Positions 52,535-64,000 of a stretch of 64,000 nt of DNA are shown here, piece after piece. A model generated the notes under the pieces. The model was not told where the DNA came from and did not search any database. It worked only from the letters and a program-made list of their open reading frames with translations. The stretch lies in NCBI RefSeq assembly GCF_004000215.1, contig NZ_RBVY01000002.1:1-64000 (forward strand). Reading direction: 5' to 3'. Each line of letters starts with the position of its first letter. Position 1 is the first letter of the stretch. The position numbers and the translations under genes were made by a program. The stretch is from Nitratireductor alexandrii. Its GTDB lineage: Bacteria > Pseudomonadota > Alphaproteobacteria > Rhizobiales > Rhizobiaceae.

Positions 52535-53736
52535 TTCTGACCTGCCGGGATGCCGACCAGTTGCGCGAGATCCTTGAAAAACACCCGGACATGAGCAAGC
52601 GGATCCCGTCGCACCAGACGTTTGTTGAGATAGGATTCCCAGGTCAGGCGCTGAATGTCGGGGTCCGCGCACAACGAGACGAACCGTTCACGCAGACGAT
52701 CGCTGCGATACCAGACGGTTTGCATGATCCCGAGAATGAAGAAGACGCGGCCATGCGCGCGCATGAAGCGGTGCCGGCTTTGCTTGAGAGCGGACGCCCG
52801 GCCGGTGGCCAGGCAGGCCGCGACCGCTTCGGCGCTGAGACTGCCGCACAGCATGGCATAATATATCCCTTCGCCCGAGGACGGTGCGACCGTGCCGGCG
52901 GCGTCTCCCGCCAATAGCACATTGCGGCCGTTGTCCCAGCGTCGCATCGGCTTGAGCGGCAGCGGCGCTCCCTCGCGTCGCAGCGTGCGCTGGCCCGTCA
53001 GCCCGGCCCGGTCGCGCAGCGCCGACGTTGCCCGGCGCAGATTGTGTCCCTTGATTGCCGTGCCGCAGCCGACCGAGGTCCGGTCGCCATGCGGAAACAC
53101 CCAGCCGTAGAAATCGGGGGAGATGCGGCCGTCATAGACAACGTCGCACCGGTCGCCCCGAAAACGGAGTGGGTTCGCGTCGGACGGGCTTTCCACGATC
53201 TCGTGATAGGCAAAGACATAAGGCGGTTTGCTGCGCGCGGGAAACGTCAGCCGCCTGACGGTGGAATTGGCGCCGTCGGCACCGATGACCAGCCGTGCGC
53301 CGACCGTATGTTTCGCCCCGTGGCCGTCGTCGCCCATGCGATCAATCGTCAGCCGCAAAGTGCCGTCCGGGGCTTCCTCCATCGCCACCAGCTTGCCGGC
53401 AATGCGATGGGCGCCAGCGGCTTCGGCCCGGGCCCGCAGAAACGGATCGAAGCTTTCGCGTTCGACCATGCCGACAAAACCGACATCGCCGATGTGCATG
53501 TCGACGGTGTTTCCGGACGGCGCGATCACGCGGGCCGCATGCGCTTTGGCGACGAGAAGCTGATCCGGAATGTCGAAATCGCGAAGGGCGCGCGAGGGAA
53601 TGGCGCCGCCGCACGGTTTGATCCGGTCGCCGGGATCCACGAGCGCGACCGAATGGCCGGCCGCGGCCAGTTTTTGCGCCGCCGTCGCCCCACAGGGCCC
53701 CCCGCCTATAACCGCCGCGTCGTAGATCGTCTGCAT
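52531..53736 (-). CDS. bchP: Geranylgeranyl reductase, bacteriochlorophyll synthesis
   Basis: 401 residues from the ATG at 53736; GGAG lies seven bases upstream, while the ATG at 53748 has no such site. FAD-binding GxGxxG is DAAVIGGGPCGATAAQKLA, then DRIKPCGGAIPSRAL, LVIGADGANSTVRR and NVLLAGDAAGTVAPSSGEGIYYAML, all as in BchP/ChlP. It reduces the geranylgeranyl group attached to bacteriochlorophyllide stepwise to phytyl. It lies downstream of bchG and a PucC-like gene in one operon, 38 bases after the latter. Confidence 0.96.
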   Translation of the reverse strand: MQTIYDAAVIGGGPCGATAAQKLAAAGHSVALVDPGDRIKPCGGAIPSRALRDFDIPDQLLVAKAHAARVIAPSGNTVDMHIGDVGFVGMVERESFDPFLRARAEAAGAHRIAGKLVAMEEAPDGTLRLTIDRMGDDGHGAKHTVGARLVIGADGANSTVRRLTFPARSKPPYVFAYHEIVESPSDANPLRFRGDRCDVVYDGRISPDFYGWVFPHGDRTSVGCGTAIKGHNLRRATSALRDRAGLTGQRTLRREGAPLPLKPMRRWDNGRNVLLAGDAAGTVAPSSGEGIYYAMLCGSLSAEAVAACLATGRASALKQSRHRFMRAHGRVFFILGIMQTVWYRSDRLRERFVSLCADPDIQRLTWESYLNKRLVRRDPLAHVRVFFKDLAQLVGIPAGQK

Positions 53737-53774
53737 GGCGCACTCCATTCTCTAGAGGGGCAGGCTCGTCTCCA

Positions 53775-55145
53775 TTATTCCGCCGGTACCGCGGGCGGCA
53801 CTGGGCGCGCGGCCGTTAGGGCGGATGACGGGCGGCCGGCACCGATGCGCAGCGCGATCGCCGCCGACACCAAAAACAGCACCGCTTCCAGCGCGAAGAC
53901 GATCGCAAACGCCGTACTGTCCTGCGCCGTCGCCCATCTGCCCAAGGTCAGCGCAACCGTGCCGGCAAGGCCGCCAAGCCCGAAGGAAATCGCCTGGGCG
54001 GCGCCCCAGACGCCCATGCGCATGCCTTCGTTGGCCCGTGTGCCGGCCCCGGCGAGGATCATCATCGTGCCGATCGCGGCGACCGCGAAAGCCCCGTTCA
54101 TCAGGCCGAGCAGGAAGACATTCGCCGCGAGCGGCCAGGTCGGCGCGAAAGATGCCGAAACCGCCAGGCCCACGAGCGCCAAGCCTGATCCGAGGCAGCC
54201 GGCGACAATGAACATCTTCATCAGGCCGGGCCTTTGTTTCGAAAACAGCGCCCCCGCGATGCCGACCACGGCCATGCCGGCGAATACCCCGCCGTGCTGC
54301 ACGCCCGAAAGCCGGGTGGTTTCGCCCGGTGACATGGCAAAGAGCAGGCCCGCGAAGGGCTCCAGCACCAGGTCCTGCGTGGAGTAGGCCAGCATGGACA
54401 GAAAGATGAACACGGTCAGCAGTCGCGCTTCCGCGTCGCTCCAGACTTCCCGCACGCTCTCGCGGAAACTGCCGGCCTTTTCGCGCTTCTGGCCGTCGGC
54501 GAGCGTCGGCCGGCGTTCGATGCCGGCCACGGCCACCGCCGACAGCACCAGCACCACAAGCCCGGTGGCCGCGGTCACCGCGACCAGGCGCAGATGCGAA
54601 TAGGGCTCCAGATTGAGGCCGGTGACGATGGAGGTTGCGACGATGCCGGCGATCATCAGCATCCAGGTGATGGTGGCCGCCGAAGCCCGCCGCTCCGGCG
54701 CGGTTTTGGTCGCCAGCAACGCCAGCAGCGAGGTGCCGCTGGCGCCGATGCCGACGCCGATCAGCGCGTAAGCCACGCTGGCGGCCGCCAGACCGGCAGC
54801 GAAACTGATTTCGAACAGGAAGGTGGTTGCTGCCGCGGCGGTCCCGCTCACGCCAAGCAGGGCGAGGCCCCCGAGAATCCAGCGCGTGCGGGAATTGCCG
54901 ATATCGGACCGGTGCCCCCAGAGCGGGCGCGAAATCTGTACGCCGTAATGAAGCCCGACCAGAAGGCCGGGAATGACGGCGGCCAGGGCAAGCTCCACGA
55001 TCATGACACGGTTCAGCGTCGAATTGGTCAGCACCACGACTGAGCCGAGGGAGGCCTGGACGAGGCCCAGCCGCACGATCGCGAACCAGCTGAGACCTTG
55101 CATGTCCGAAGCTGCGTCCCGATTGCTGTCTTGCCGGCCAAGCAT
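53775..55145 (-). CDS. PucC/BCH2-family membrane protein (light-harvesting assembly or pigment transporter)
   Basis: 456 residues with about twelve membrane helices of the major facilitator type. Family motifs are LGLVQASLGSVVVLTNSTLNRVMIVELALAAVIPGLLVGLHYGVQISRPLWGHRSD and a later FIFLSMLAYSTQDLVLEPFAGLLFAMSPGETTRLSG. The position between bchG and bchP is that of the gene often called orf428/bchG2 in purple bacteria. Relatives PucC and LhaA are needed for light-harvesting complex assembly, perhaps by delivering bacteriochlorophyll. It starts 21 bases after the bchG stop. Confidence 0.92.
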   Translation of the reverse strand: MLGRQDSNRDAASDMQGLSWFAIVRLGLVQASLGSVVVLTNSTLNRVMIVELALAAVIPGLLVGLHYGVQISRPLWGHRSDIGNSRTRWILGGLALLGVSGTAAAATTFLFEISFAAGLAAASVAYALIGVGIGASGTSLLALLATKTAPERRASAATITWMLMIAGIVATSIVTGLNLEPYSHLRLVAVTAATGLVVLVLSAVAVAGIERRPTLADGQKREKAGSFRESVREVWSDAEARLLTVFIFLSMLAYSTQDLVLEPFAGLLFAMSPGETTRLSGVQHGGVFAGMAVVGIAGALFSKQRPGLMKMFIVAGCLGSGLALVGLAVSASFAPTWPLAANVFLLGLMNGAFAVAAIGTMMILAGAGTRANEGMRMGVWGAAQAISFGLGGLAGTVALTLGRWATAQDSTAFAIVFALEAVLFLVSAAIALRIGAGRPSSALTAARPVPPAVPAE

Positions 55146-55166
55146 GGGGGCTCCCTTCGCGCGGTC

Positions 55167-56087
55167 CTACAAAGCCGCAGGCACAAGCGTGCGCAGTCCG
55201 AATGCGGTCACCATCATGCCGGTGACATAGAGTCCGACGCCGATTGCCGAGTACCAGACGGCGAGACGGACCGGATCGCCGACGAAACGCACCATGCAGA
55301 CTATCTGCAGGATCAGCAACAGCAGCACTGTGAGGGCGGAAAGGGGCAGGCCCAGCGACCACAACGTCGCGACCACGCCGGCCTGCGCCGCGGCCATGAT
55401 CGCGCAGGCGATGAACGCGGCGGGGCGGGCGCCGTGCAGGACCGGCAGCGTCTTGATGCCCATTGTTCTGTCGCCGGCAATCGCCTTGAAATCGTTGAGT
55501 GTCAGGATTCCGTGGGCACCGGCGCCGTAGAGCAGGGCGACGGTCCAGCTCGAGGCGGCGGGGGCGAGGCCGGTGATCGCGGTCGCTGCCGTGAGCCAGG
55601 GCAGGGTTTCGTAGCTGAAGCCGACCACGCCGTTGCCGAGCCAGCCGGTTTGTTTGAAGCGCAAAGGCGGTGCGCTGTAACCCCAGGCGAAGGCCAGGCC
55701 GACAAGCGCGGCGGCGAAAATCAGCGTGCCCAGCATCCACGCCGCCATCAGCGAAAGCGCCGACATGATGATCGCGATATAAAGCCCCCAATGGCCCGGG
55801 ACGCGGCCGGAGGGAATCACCCGCTCCGGTTCGTTGATGGCATCCACGTGCCGGTCGTACCAGTCGTTGACCGCCTGGCTGGTTCCGCACAGGAGCGGGC
55901 CGGCGAGCAGAACGCCCAGCACGACGAAGCCGAACCGGTCGCTGAGACTGTGTCCCGTTGAAATCGCGCCGCAGGCATAGGCCCACATCGGCGGAAACCA
56001 GGTGATCGGTTTGAGCAACGCGATCACGGCGCCTGGCATGGGCCAGTTTGCCTGCGATGGGTGGCGTGTCAGTTCCATGACCGGCAT
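55167..56087 (-). CDS. bchG: Bacteriochlorophyll synthase
   Basis: 306 residues from the ATG at 56087 (56078 also possible). It is a UbiA-type prenyltransferase with the BchG hallmark CGTSQAVNDWYDRHVDAINEPERVIPSGR, the Mg2+/diphosphate site, and a second Asp motif NDFKAIAGDRTMGIKTLPV. About eight membrane helices. It esterifies bacteriochlorophyllide a with geranylgeranyl diphosphate. A longer TTG reading from 56114 would start inside the PpsR operator at 56109-56126 and is unlikely. First gene of the bchG-pucC-like-bchP-small-membrane-gene operon. Confidence 0.96.
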   Translation of the reverse strand: MPVMELTRHPSQANWPMPGAVIALLKPITWFPPMWAYACGAISTGHSLSDRFGFVVLGVLLAGPLLCGTSQAVNDWYDRHVDAINEPERVIPSGRVPGHWGLYIAIIMSALSLMAAWMLGTLIFAAALVGLAFAWGYSAPPLRFKQTGWLGNGVVGFSYETLPWLTAATAITGLAPAASSWTVALLYGAGAHGILTLNDFKAIAGDRTMGIKTLPVLHGARPAAFIACAIMAAAQAGVVATLWSLGLPLSALTVLLLLILQIVCMVRFVGDPVRLAVWYSAIGVGLYVTGMMVTAFGLRTLVPAAL

Positions 56088-56108
56088 GCTATGTCCGGCC
56101 CGAAAATG

Positions 56109-56126
56109 TGTCAATTAACATTGACA
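56109..56126. promoter_or_regulatory. PpsR/CrtJ operator upstream of bchG (perfect palindrome)
   Basis: TGTCAATTAACATTGACA matches TGT-N12-ACA, and its seven outer bases on each side are fully complementary. It begins 22 bases upstream of the bchG ATG at 56087, in the 104-base spacer downstream of ppsR, a position where bound PpsR would block transcription of the bchG operon. Confidence 0.88.
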
Positions 56127-56191
56127 CTCATGGGCGCGATCACGCAGGCGACGGCTCGCCGTCTTGACCGTTTACGCGGCCGGGAAAGGCG

Positions 56192-57631
56192 CTATGAGTT
56201 GGGCCGGTAGTTTTCCAGCCCGTGCCGGCGCAGCTTGATGTAGAGGCTCTGCCGCGACAGGCCCAGCATTTCCGCGGCGCTGGCCCGGTTGTTTTTGGTC
56301 TGATCGAGAGCGGCCTCGATACAGATCTTTTCCACCACGTCGAGGGATTCGCGGATCAGGACCTTGAGCGGCACCTTGCCGACAAGGCTGGCGAAGCCCT
56401 CGGCCTGTTCCGGGGTCGCAGGTGGCCGCAGGGCCACCTTGTCGGCGCTTGCCGGTTGCGGGATCACCAGCAACTGTACCGTGTCCGACGCGTTGTCGTA
56501 GCGGGCCGAAAGAGACACGGCGTGTTCCTCGCCCAGCATGTCGGTGACGACCGAGGAAAAGCCGCTGAGGGTTCGTTCGTCCTTGGCGCGCGTGAAAAGC
56601 ACATTGAGCTCTATCGCGGATTTGCCCAGCCAGTTGGCCGCATTGCGTCCGAGCACCTGATTGTGTGTCGGGGCGTGGACCTGGTCGAGAAAGAGCGTGT
56701 TTGCAGCCAGGACCGTACCTTCCGCGTCGGTCATGAGCGCGGCTTCCGGCAGGAGGTCCAAATTGACATCCGCGCCATTCGAGTGAACGGGGGCAGGGCG
56801 GGCCGGCACGGCGCCCCCCTCCTGGCAAGCCCGCAGGGTCACGACGAGGTTGGTCGCGCCATGTTCGCGATAGGCGCGCAGCTCTGCATCGATTTCGGCG
56901 CCCTTGGCCGTTTTCAGCGCCTCGAGCTGGATTGGCTCTCCGCTGTGCCGGGCCTCGCCAATGGCATCTCCCAGCCGGTCCCTGTCCTGCTTGTTGAACA
57001 GGTCGCGCACCGGTTTGCCGGTGAGCGTGCCGGAACTTGCTGCCAGAACCGCGGCAGCCGCGGCGTTGGCTTCCAAAACGATTCTCTTTTCGCCGTCGAG
57101 CACCAGATGGGCCGTCTCGGACATCTTGAAGACCGTCCGGTAGCGCGCTTCGGCCTGCCTCAGCTCCCGGTAGTCGGCCTCCATCGCGATCTGGGCTTCG
57201 ACCAGTCTTTGCTGGTCCTGCATCTGCCGGCGCATCTCGCGTCCGACAACGATCGTAAAGGGAAAGCCCGCAGACGTTCCCGCAAGATAGGCGACGGGCA
57301 GGTCGGGCTGGCCGGCTGCGCTGTGATTGACTTGGTAGCCGCGTGCGGGACGCTGTTTCGAATCGGGAGCAAGCAGGGCATCGATTTTCGGTACCGATTC
57401 CACCGTCACGCAGTCGCGCAGGGGCTTGCCGACGATCGCCGACAGGCCATAGGCGTCAAGTTCCCGGTTTTTATAGTGAAGCCGGTTCACGATGCCCTTG
57501 TCGTCAACCAGGCAGACGATGTCCGCACCGATTCCGATCAACGCCGTCAGAGCGTCTGGGCCAAGCATCTCAAGCAAATCGCTCGTGACTCCGATATCTC
57601 GTTGCGCGCCGTGTGCCGGAGGAAGGGTCAT
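56192..57631 (-). CDS. ppsR: PpsR/CrtJ transcriptional repressor of photosynthesis genes
   Basis: 479 residues. An N-terminal domain and two PAS domains (about 155-265 and 290-395) are followed by a Fis-type helix-turn-helix, NRASAAEMLGLSRQSLYIKLRRHGLENYRPNS. Cys269 (in the linker/PAS part) and Cys437 (KICIEAALDQT, just before the recognition helix) correspond in position to the redox-active pair of Rhodobacter PpsR/CrtJ. Under oxic conditions it binds TGT-N12-ACA and represses bch, crt and puc genes. Its start overlaps the aerR-like stop by four bases (ATGA). Four candidate sites are seen in the window. Confidence 0.96.
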   Translation of the reverse strand: MTLPPAHGAQRDIGVTSDLLEMLGPDALTALIGIGADIVCLVDDKGIVNRLHYKNRELDAYGLSAIVGKPLRDCVTVESVPKIDALLAPDSKQRPARGYQVNHSAAGQPDLPVAYLAGTSAGFPFTIVVGREMRRQMQDQQRLVEAQIAMEADYRELRQAEARYRTVFKMSETAHLVLDGEKRIVLEANAAAAAVLAASSGTLTGKPVRDLFNKQDRDRLGDAIGEARHSGEPIQLEALKTAKGAEIDAELRAYREHGATNLVVTLRACQEGGAVPARPAPVHSNGADVNLDLLPEAALMTDAEGTVLAANTLFLDQVHAPTHNQVLGRNAANWLGKSAIELNVLFTRAKDERTLSGFSSVVTDMLGEEHAVSLSARYDNASDTVQLLVIPQPASADKVALRPPATPEQAEGFASLVGKVPLKVLIRESLDVVEKICIEAALDQTKNNRASAAEMLGLSRQSLYIKLRRHGLENYRPNS

Positions 57632-58707
57632 TGGGATTGCCGATCGATCCTGCTTGTTTTTTTGTCGGCATTATCGCCCATCGGCGCAGGAAAATGACTG
57701 GTTTTTCCCAAATTATAGTAGTTTTCCGAGATTTTTACGGCCGAATATGCGCTGTCGCACACACAATTTGTTCCCATTCCCACAAGAAAATCGACAAAGT
57801 CAAGCGCTGCGACGCCGCCTGCAATCACGGGTGGCGCCTTCTCCTGGGTGTTCAATTTGATGTCGGCGATCAGCTTTTGGACATCCGATTTCAGCCGCAT
57901 ATTGCTCCAGCCGACGCAAACCACGTCTGCGCGCGCAATCATTTCGGCAATCTTGGGCTGATCAAACGATTCGTGCGGCACGACCTGTTGCTGCCATCCC
58001 AGCGTCTGAAAGAGGGCGCCGGTCAGATAGCACATCAGGCTGTGCTGTTCGCCCCGCGGCAGCACGATGGCGGCAAGCGGCGCCCGCCACCTGCCGGCCT
58101 TGACGCTGGCCTCGCGCGTCAGCGCCTGGGCGAGTTCCTGGAGGCGCGAGGAGGCGATGGAGACGTCAATGAAGCTGGCCCTGTCGGATGTCCAATCCTT
58201 GCCGAGCTGCCGCGCAACTGCCTCGGCAAGCAGGACTTTTACCGCCGTCGGGCTCCGCGCCGCCCCTTCCTCGCCAGTCATGACACGCAACCGGATTGCC
58301 GTGTCGAGAAAGGCGAGCAAGTCCGCAATCCGTGTGCCGGGTGCCAGGACGCGCTTCTTCAAGCCGGCTATGGCGTCTTTATAATGGTCGTTGTTTTCCA
58401 GGCCCGTGTCCAGCAAACCAGAGAAATGTTCGGCGGTCATGGCAGCCACGGGTCCTTGTATGAGGCTGCGAAGCGTTGCCCGTTCACCTCTGTTGAGCCG
58501 GGAGCTTTTTAGCATTTGTGCGTTGCATCGCACAAAAAAATTCTCGGCGGCAGCGGGCGTGCTGCGCGCGTGCGCGGCCTCGACGGGTGGCTCTATGGTG
58601 CCGTTCATCCTCACTTTGCGGTCGGCCTCCCTGGCTTTGCGGAAAGGGGGCAAGCTCTGGGGTCTGCGGGTCCTGGCTTTGCTTGCGCATGTGAGCGCGC
58701 TTAGCAT
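57628..58707 (-). CDS. aerR: AerR/PpaA-type B12-domain antirepressor linked to ppsR
   Basis: 359 residues from the ATG at 58707, preceded by GAGGGGAG; a TTG 27 bases earlier lacks a site. Residues ~1-50 are basic and probably disordered, a helical cap spans about 55-190, and the cobalamin-type Rossmann domain starts AAIVLPRGEQHSLMCYLTGAL, with His212 as likely axial ligand, but Met replaces the usual Gly of HxxG. It then reads ADVVCVGWSNMRLKSDVQKLI. AerR binds CrtJ/PpsR and changes its DNA binding in response to light and B12. Translational coupling to ppsR supports partnership. Confidence 0.87.
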   Translation of the reverse strand: MLSALTCASKARTRRPQSLPPFRKAREADRKVRMNGTIEPPVEAAHARSTPAAAENFFVRCNAQMLKSSRLNRGERATLRSLIQGPVAAMTAEHFSGLLDTGLENNDHYKDAIAGLKKRVLAPGTRIADLLAFLDTAIRLRVMTGEEGAARSPTAVKVLLAEAVARQLGKDWTSDRASFIDVSIASSRLQELAQALTREASVKAGRWRAPLAAIVLPRGEQHSLMCYLTGALFQTLGWQQQVVPHESFDQPKIAEMIARADVVCVGWSNMRLKSDVQKLIADIKLNTQEKAPPVIAGGVAALDFVDFLVGMGTNCVCDSAYSAVKISENYYNLGKTSHFPAPMGDNADKKTSRIDRQSQ

Positions 58708-58725
58708 GACTCCCCTCTTGTTTCG

Positions 58726-58759
58726 TGTAAACAAAAATATACGTCACTCAAAGTTGACA
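58726..58759. promoter_or_regulatory. Composite degenerate PpsR site between aerR and bchF
   Basis: TGT at 58726 and ACG at 58741 form one near-consensus TGT-N12-ACA site; CGT at 58742 and ACA at 58757 form a second. They share a central ACGT (58741-58744), giving TGT-N12-ACGT-N12-ACA overall. The pair lies 19 bases from the aerR start and 69 bases before the bchF start, so it could control both directions. Confidence 0.6.
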
Positions 58760-58827
58760 CTTTTGCCGTCACGGCGTTACCCTCCTGATCTGCCGGACCC
58801 TGCGTCGGGTTCGGGCGGGAGGATCGG

Positions 58828-62192
<3,365 letters not shown>

Positions 62193-62218
<26 letters not shown>

Positions 62219-64000
62219 CAACCTCCCGGTTCGGGTGGTTCTGATCACGCTGGACAACCATGTCGCGGCCGCCGTTGACGATGCGCGCAAGCTGCTGGCG
62301 AAGGACCTGCCCGGCCTCACCTTGTCCGTTCATGCGGCCACGGATTGGGCGGAGGACCCGCAATCCCTGGCCGCGTGCCGCTCAGCGATCCGCACCGGCG
62401 ACATCATCGTCGTGTCGATGATCTTCGTCGAGGAACACGTCAAGGCGATCGCCGACGAGCTGGAAGCCCGTCACCTCAACTGCGATGCCATGGTGTGCTG
62501 CATGTCGGCCGGCACGATCATGAAATACACCGCCATGGGCCGCTTCCGCATGAGCGGCGCGCAGAAGGGCCCGCTGGCGCTGCTGAAGAAACTGCGCGGC
62601 GGCAGTTCGCGCGGTGGCAAGGAAAGCGGCAGGACCGCCGGCGAGCGCCAGCTCGCCATGTTGCGGCGCCTGCCCAAGCTGCTGAAATTCATTCCCGGCA
62701 CCGCACAGGATGTGCGCAACTATTTCCTGACGCTGCAATACCGGATCGCCGCGTCGGACGACAACATCGCCAACATGGTACGGTTGCTGGTCGGCAAATA
62801 CGCGTCCGGCGAGCGCAAGGCCTTGCGCGGCCAAGTCACTGCGGACGCGCCGAAGGACTATCCGGAGCGGGGGCTCTATCACCCGCGCTGTTCGCCGCGC
62901 GTCGCGACCCGGCTGAAGGACGTGGCCAGGGTCGGCAAGCCGAAAGGCACGGTCGGGCTGCTGCTGCTGCGCACCTACATCCTGTCCGGCGATACCGGCC
63001 ACTATGACGGTGTGGTCGCCGCGCTCGAGGCCCGCGGTTTCAATGTCGTGCCGGTGTTCTGCTCCGGCCTCGACATGCGCGCGGCGATCGACGACTACAT
63101 GACCGATGCCGACGGCAGGGCCACCGTCGACGTGCTGTGCTCGCTGACCGGCTTTTCCCTGGTCGGCGGCCCAGCCTACAGCGATGCCGCGGCCGCTGCC
63201 CAAACCCTGGCAAAGCTCGATGTGCCTTATCTGTCGGCCTGCGTGACCGAGTTTCAGACCCGCGAAGCCTGGCAGGCCTCGACCCAGGGCCTGACCCCGA
63301 TCGAGACGACGCTGATGGTGGCCATTCCCGAACTCGACGGCGCCGTCGGCGCCATGGTGATCGGCGGACGCTCCGGCGCCGTGGACCAAAAACAGCCATG
63401 CGTGTGCGCCCGCCAACTCGGCAACTGCCCGTCCGGCCGTGCCTGCATGCGGCCCGACGACGAACGCGTCGGCCTCCTGGCGGACCGCCTGGCCGCCATG
63501 GCGCGGCTGCGCCGGACGCCGCGGCCGGAGCGCCGGATCGCGCTTACCCTGTTCAACTACCCGCCCAATGGCGGCAATATCGGCACGGCCGCGTTCCTGT
63601 CGGTTTTCGAAAGCCTGCTGGAGACCATGAAGCGGCTCGCGGCCGAAGGCTACGACGTCGAAGTGCCGGCCGACGCCGACACGCTGCAGGACATGATCCT
63701 GAAGGGCAATGCCGATCGTTTCGGAACGGAAGCCAATGTCCACGCGACGGTGTCGGCTGACGATCATGTCCGCCAGGAGCGGCACCTGACGGAGATCGAG
63801 GCGCAATGGGGCCCGGCGCCGGGCCGGGTCCTCTCCAACGGCCGCGGCATCCATGTGCTCGGTCGGCAGTTCGGCAACCTGCTGGTCGCCATCCAGCCGC
63901 CCTTCGGCTACGAGGGCGATCCGATGCGGCTGCTGTTTGAAGGCGGTTTCGCTCCCAACCACGCCTTCGTGGCCTACTACACCTATCTGCGCGAAACCTT
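62193..64000 (+). CDS. bchH: Magnesium chelatase subunit H, 5' part
   Basis: 602 codons of about 1,200-1,250 are present; the gene runs off the end of the window. The ATG at 62193 lies inside bchB, with GGAG ten bases upstream. The porphyrin-binding N-terminal domain shows [46 protein letters not shown], and [36 protein letters not shown]; later [26 protein letters not shown]. It presents protoporphyrin IX to the BchI/BchD motor for Mg2+ insertion. Four closely spaced cysteines (403, 405, 412, 418) sit where an Fe-S motif has been described for a Rhodobacter BchH. Confidence 0.96.

Noticed and set aside
56088-56114. TTG at 56114 as the bchG start
   Set aside because: It would place the start inside the perfect PpsR palindrome and adds residues not typical of BchG; ATG at 56087 or 56078 is preferred.

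Overview
The window reads as chromosomal DNA of a purple phototrophic alphaproteobacterium, probably Hyphomicrobiales/Rhizobiales. The evidence is a bacteriochlorophyll a gene cluster (bchF-N-B-H, bchG, bchP, ppsR, aerR-type regulators, tspO, dxs), a Rhizobiales-type porin with a C-terminal Tyr-Phe, high GC content, and long head-to-tail operons joined by ATGA/GTGA overlaps. I saw no tRNA, rRNA, CRISPR array, transposase or phage gene.

Region 1 (1-7.2 kb) is housekeeping: the end of a porin gene with a strong terminator, an alpha/beta hydrolase, a lytic transglycosylase, dapA, smpB, and a UdgB-type uracil-DNA glycosylase overlapping a NYN-domain nuclease-like gene.

Region 2 (7.4-28.6 kb) is a cyclic amide/ureide utilisation island. 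It carries two cysteine amidohydrolases of the isochorismatase superfamily, an ornithine-cyclodeaminase homologue, two LysR regulators with dyad operators, ATP-dependent HyuA/HyuB, and a polyamine-type ABC importer. It continues with an amidase, a carboxymuconolactone-decarboxylase homologue, a beta-hydroxyacid dehydrogenase, an N-carbamoyl-D-amino acid hydrolase with the exact E47/K127/C172 triad, a D-hydantoinase, a NodB-fold putative imidase, a small Cys protein and a COG0523 metallochaperone GTPase. Together these could open hydantoin, dihydropyrimidine, N-methylhydantoin or imide rings and remove the carbamoyl group.

Region 3 (28.6-48.5 kb) is a second catabolic block. A LysR gene diverges from a MmgE/PrpD, acyl-CoA dehydrogenase, class III CoA-transferase and MaoC-type hydratase operon. 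A GntR/UTRA gene then leads a long, tightly coupled operon: a Liv-type ABC importer, a two-subunit aconitase-family hydratase, a PrpB/2,3-dimethylmalate-lyase-like enzyme, a second HyuB/HyuA pair, an isochorismatase-fold protein lacking the nucleophilic Cys, and a flavoprotein. The content suggests import and ring opening of a substituted cyclic imide or lactam, hydration of a substituted maleate, and C-C cleavage to a 2-oxoacid plus a carboxylate. I could not match this operon to a described pathway.

Region 4 (48.5-64 kb) is the photosynthesis gene cluster. On the minus strand are dxs plus a B12-domain regulator, bchG/pucC-like/bchP/small membrane gene, and aerR-ppsR. On the plus strand are tspO and bchF-N-B-H, with bchH running off the end. 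Two perfect TGT-N12-ACA PpsR palindromes lie upstream of dxs/tspO and bchG, and a composite degenerate pair lies between aerR and bchF, which gives a coherent PpsR regulon. Starts were chosen from Shine-Dalgarno spacing where possible. All functions are assigned by reading protein motifs; no database search was run.
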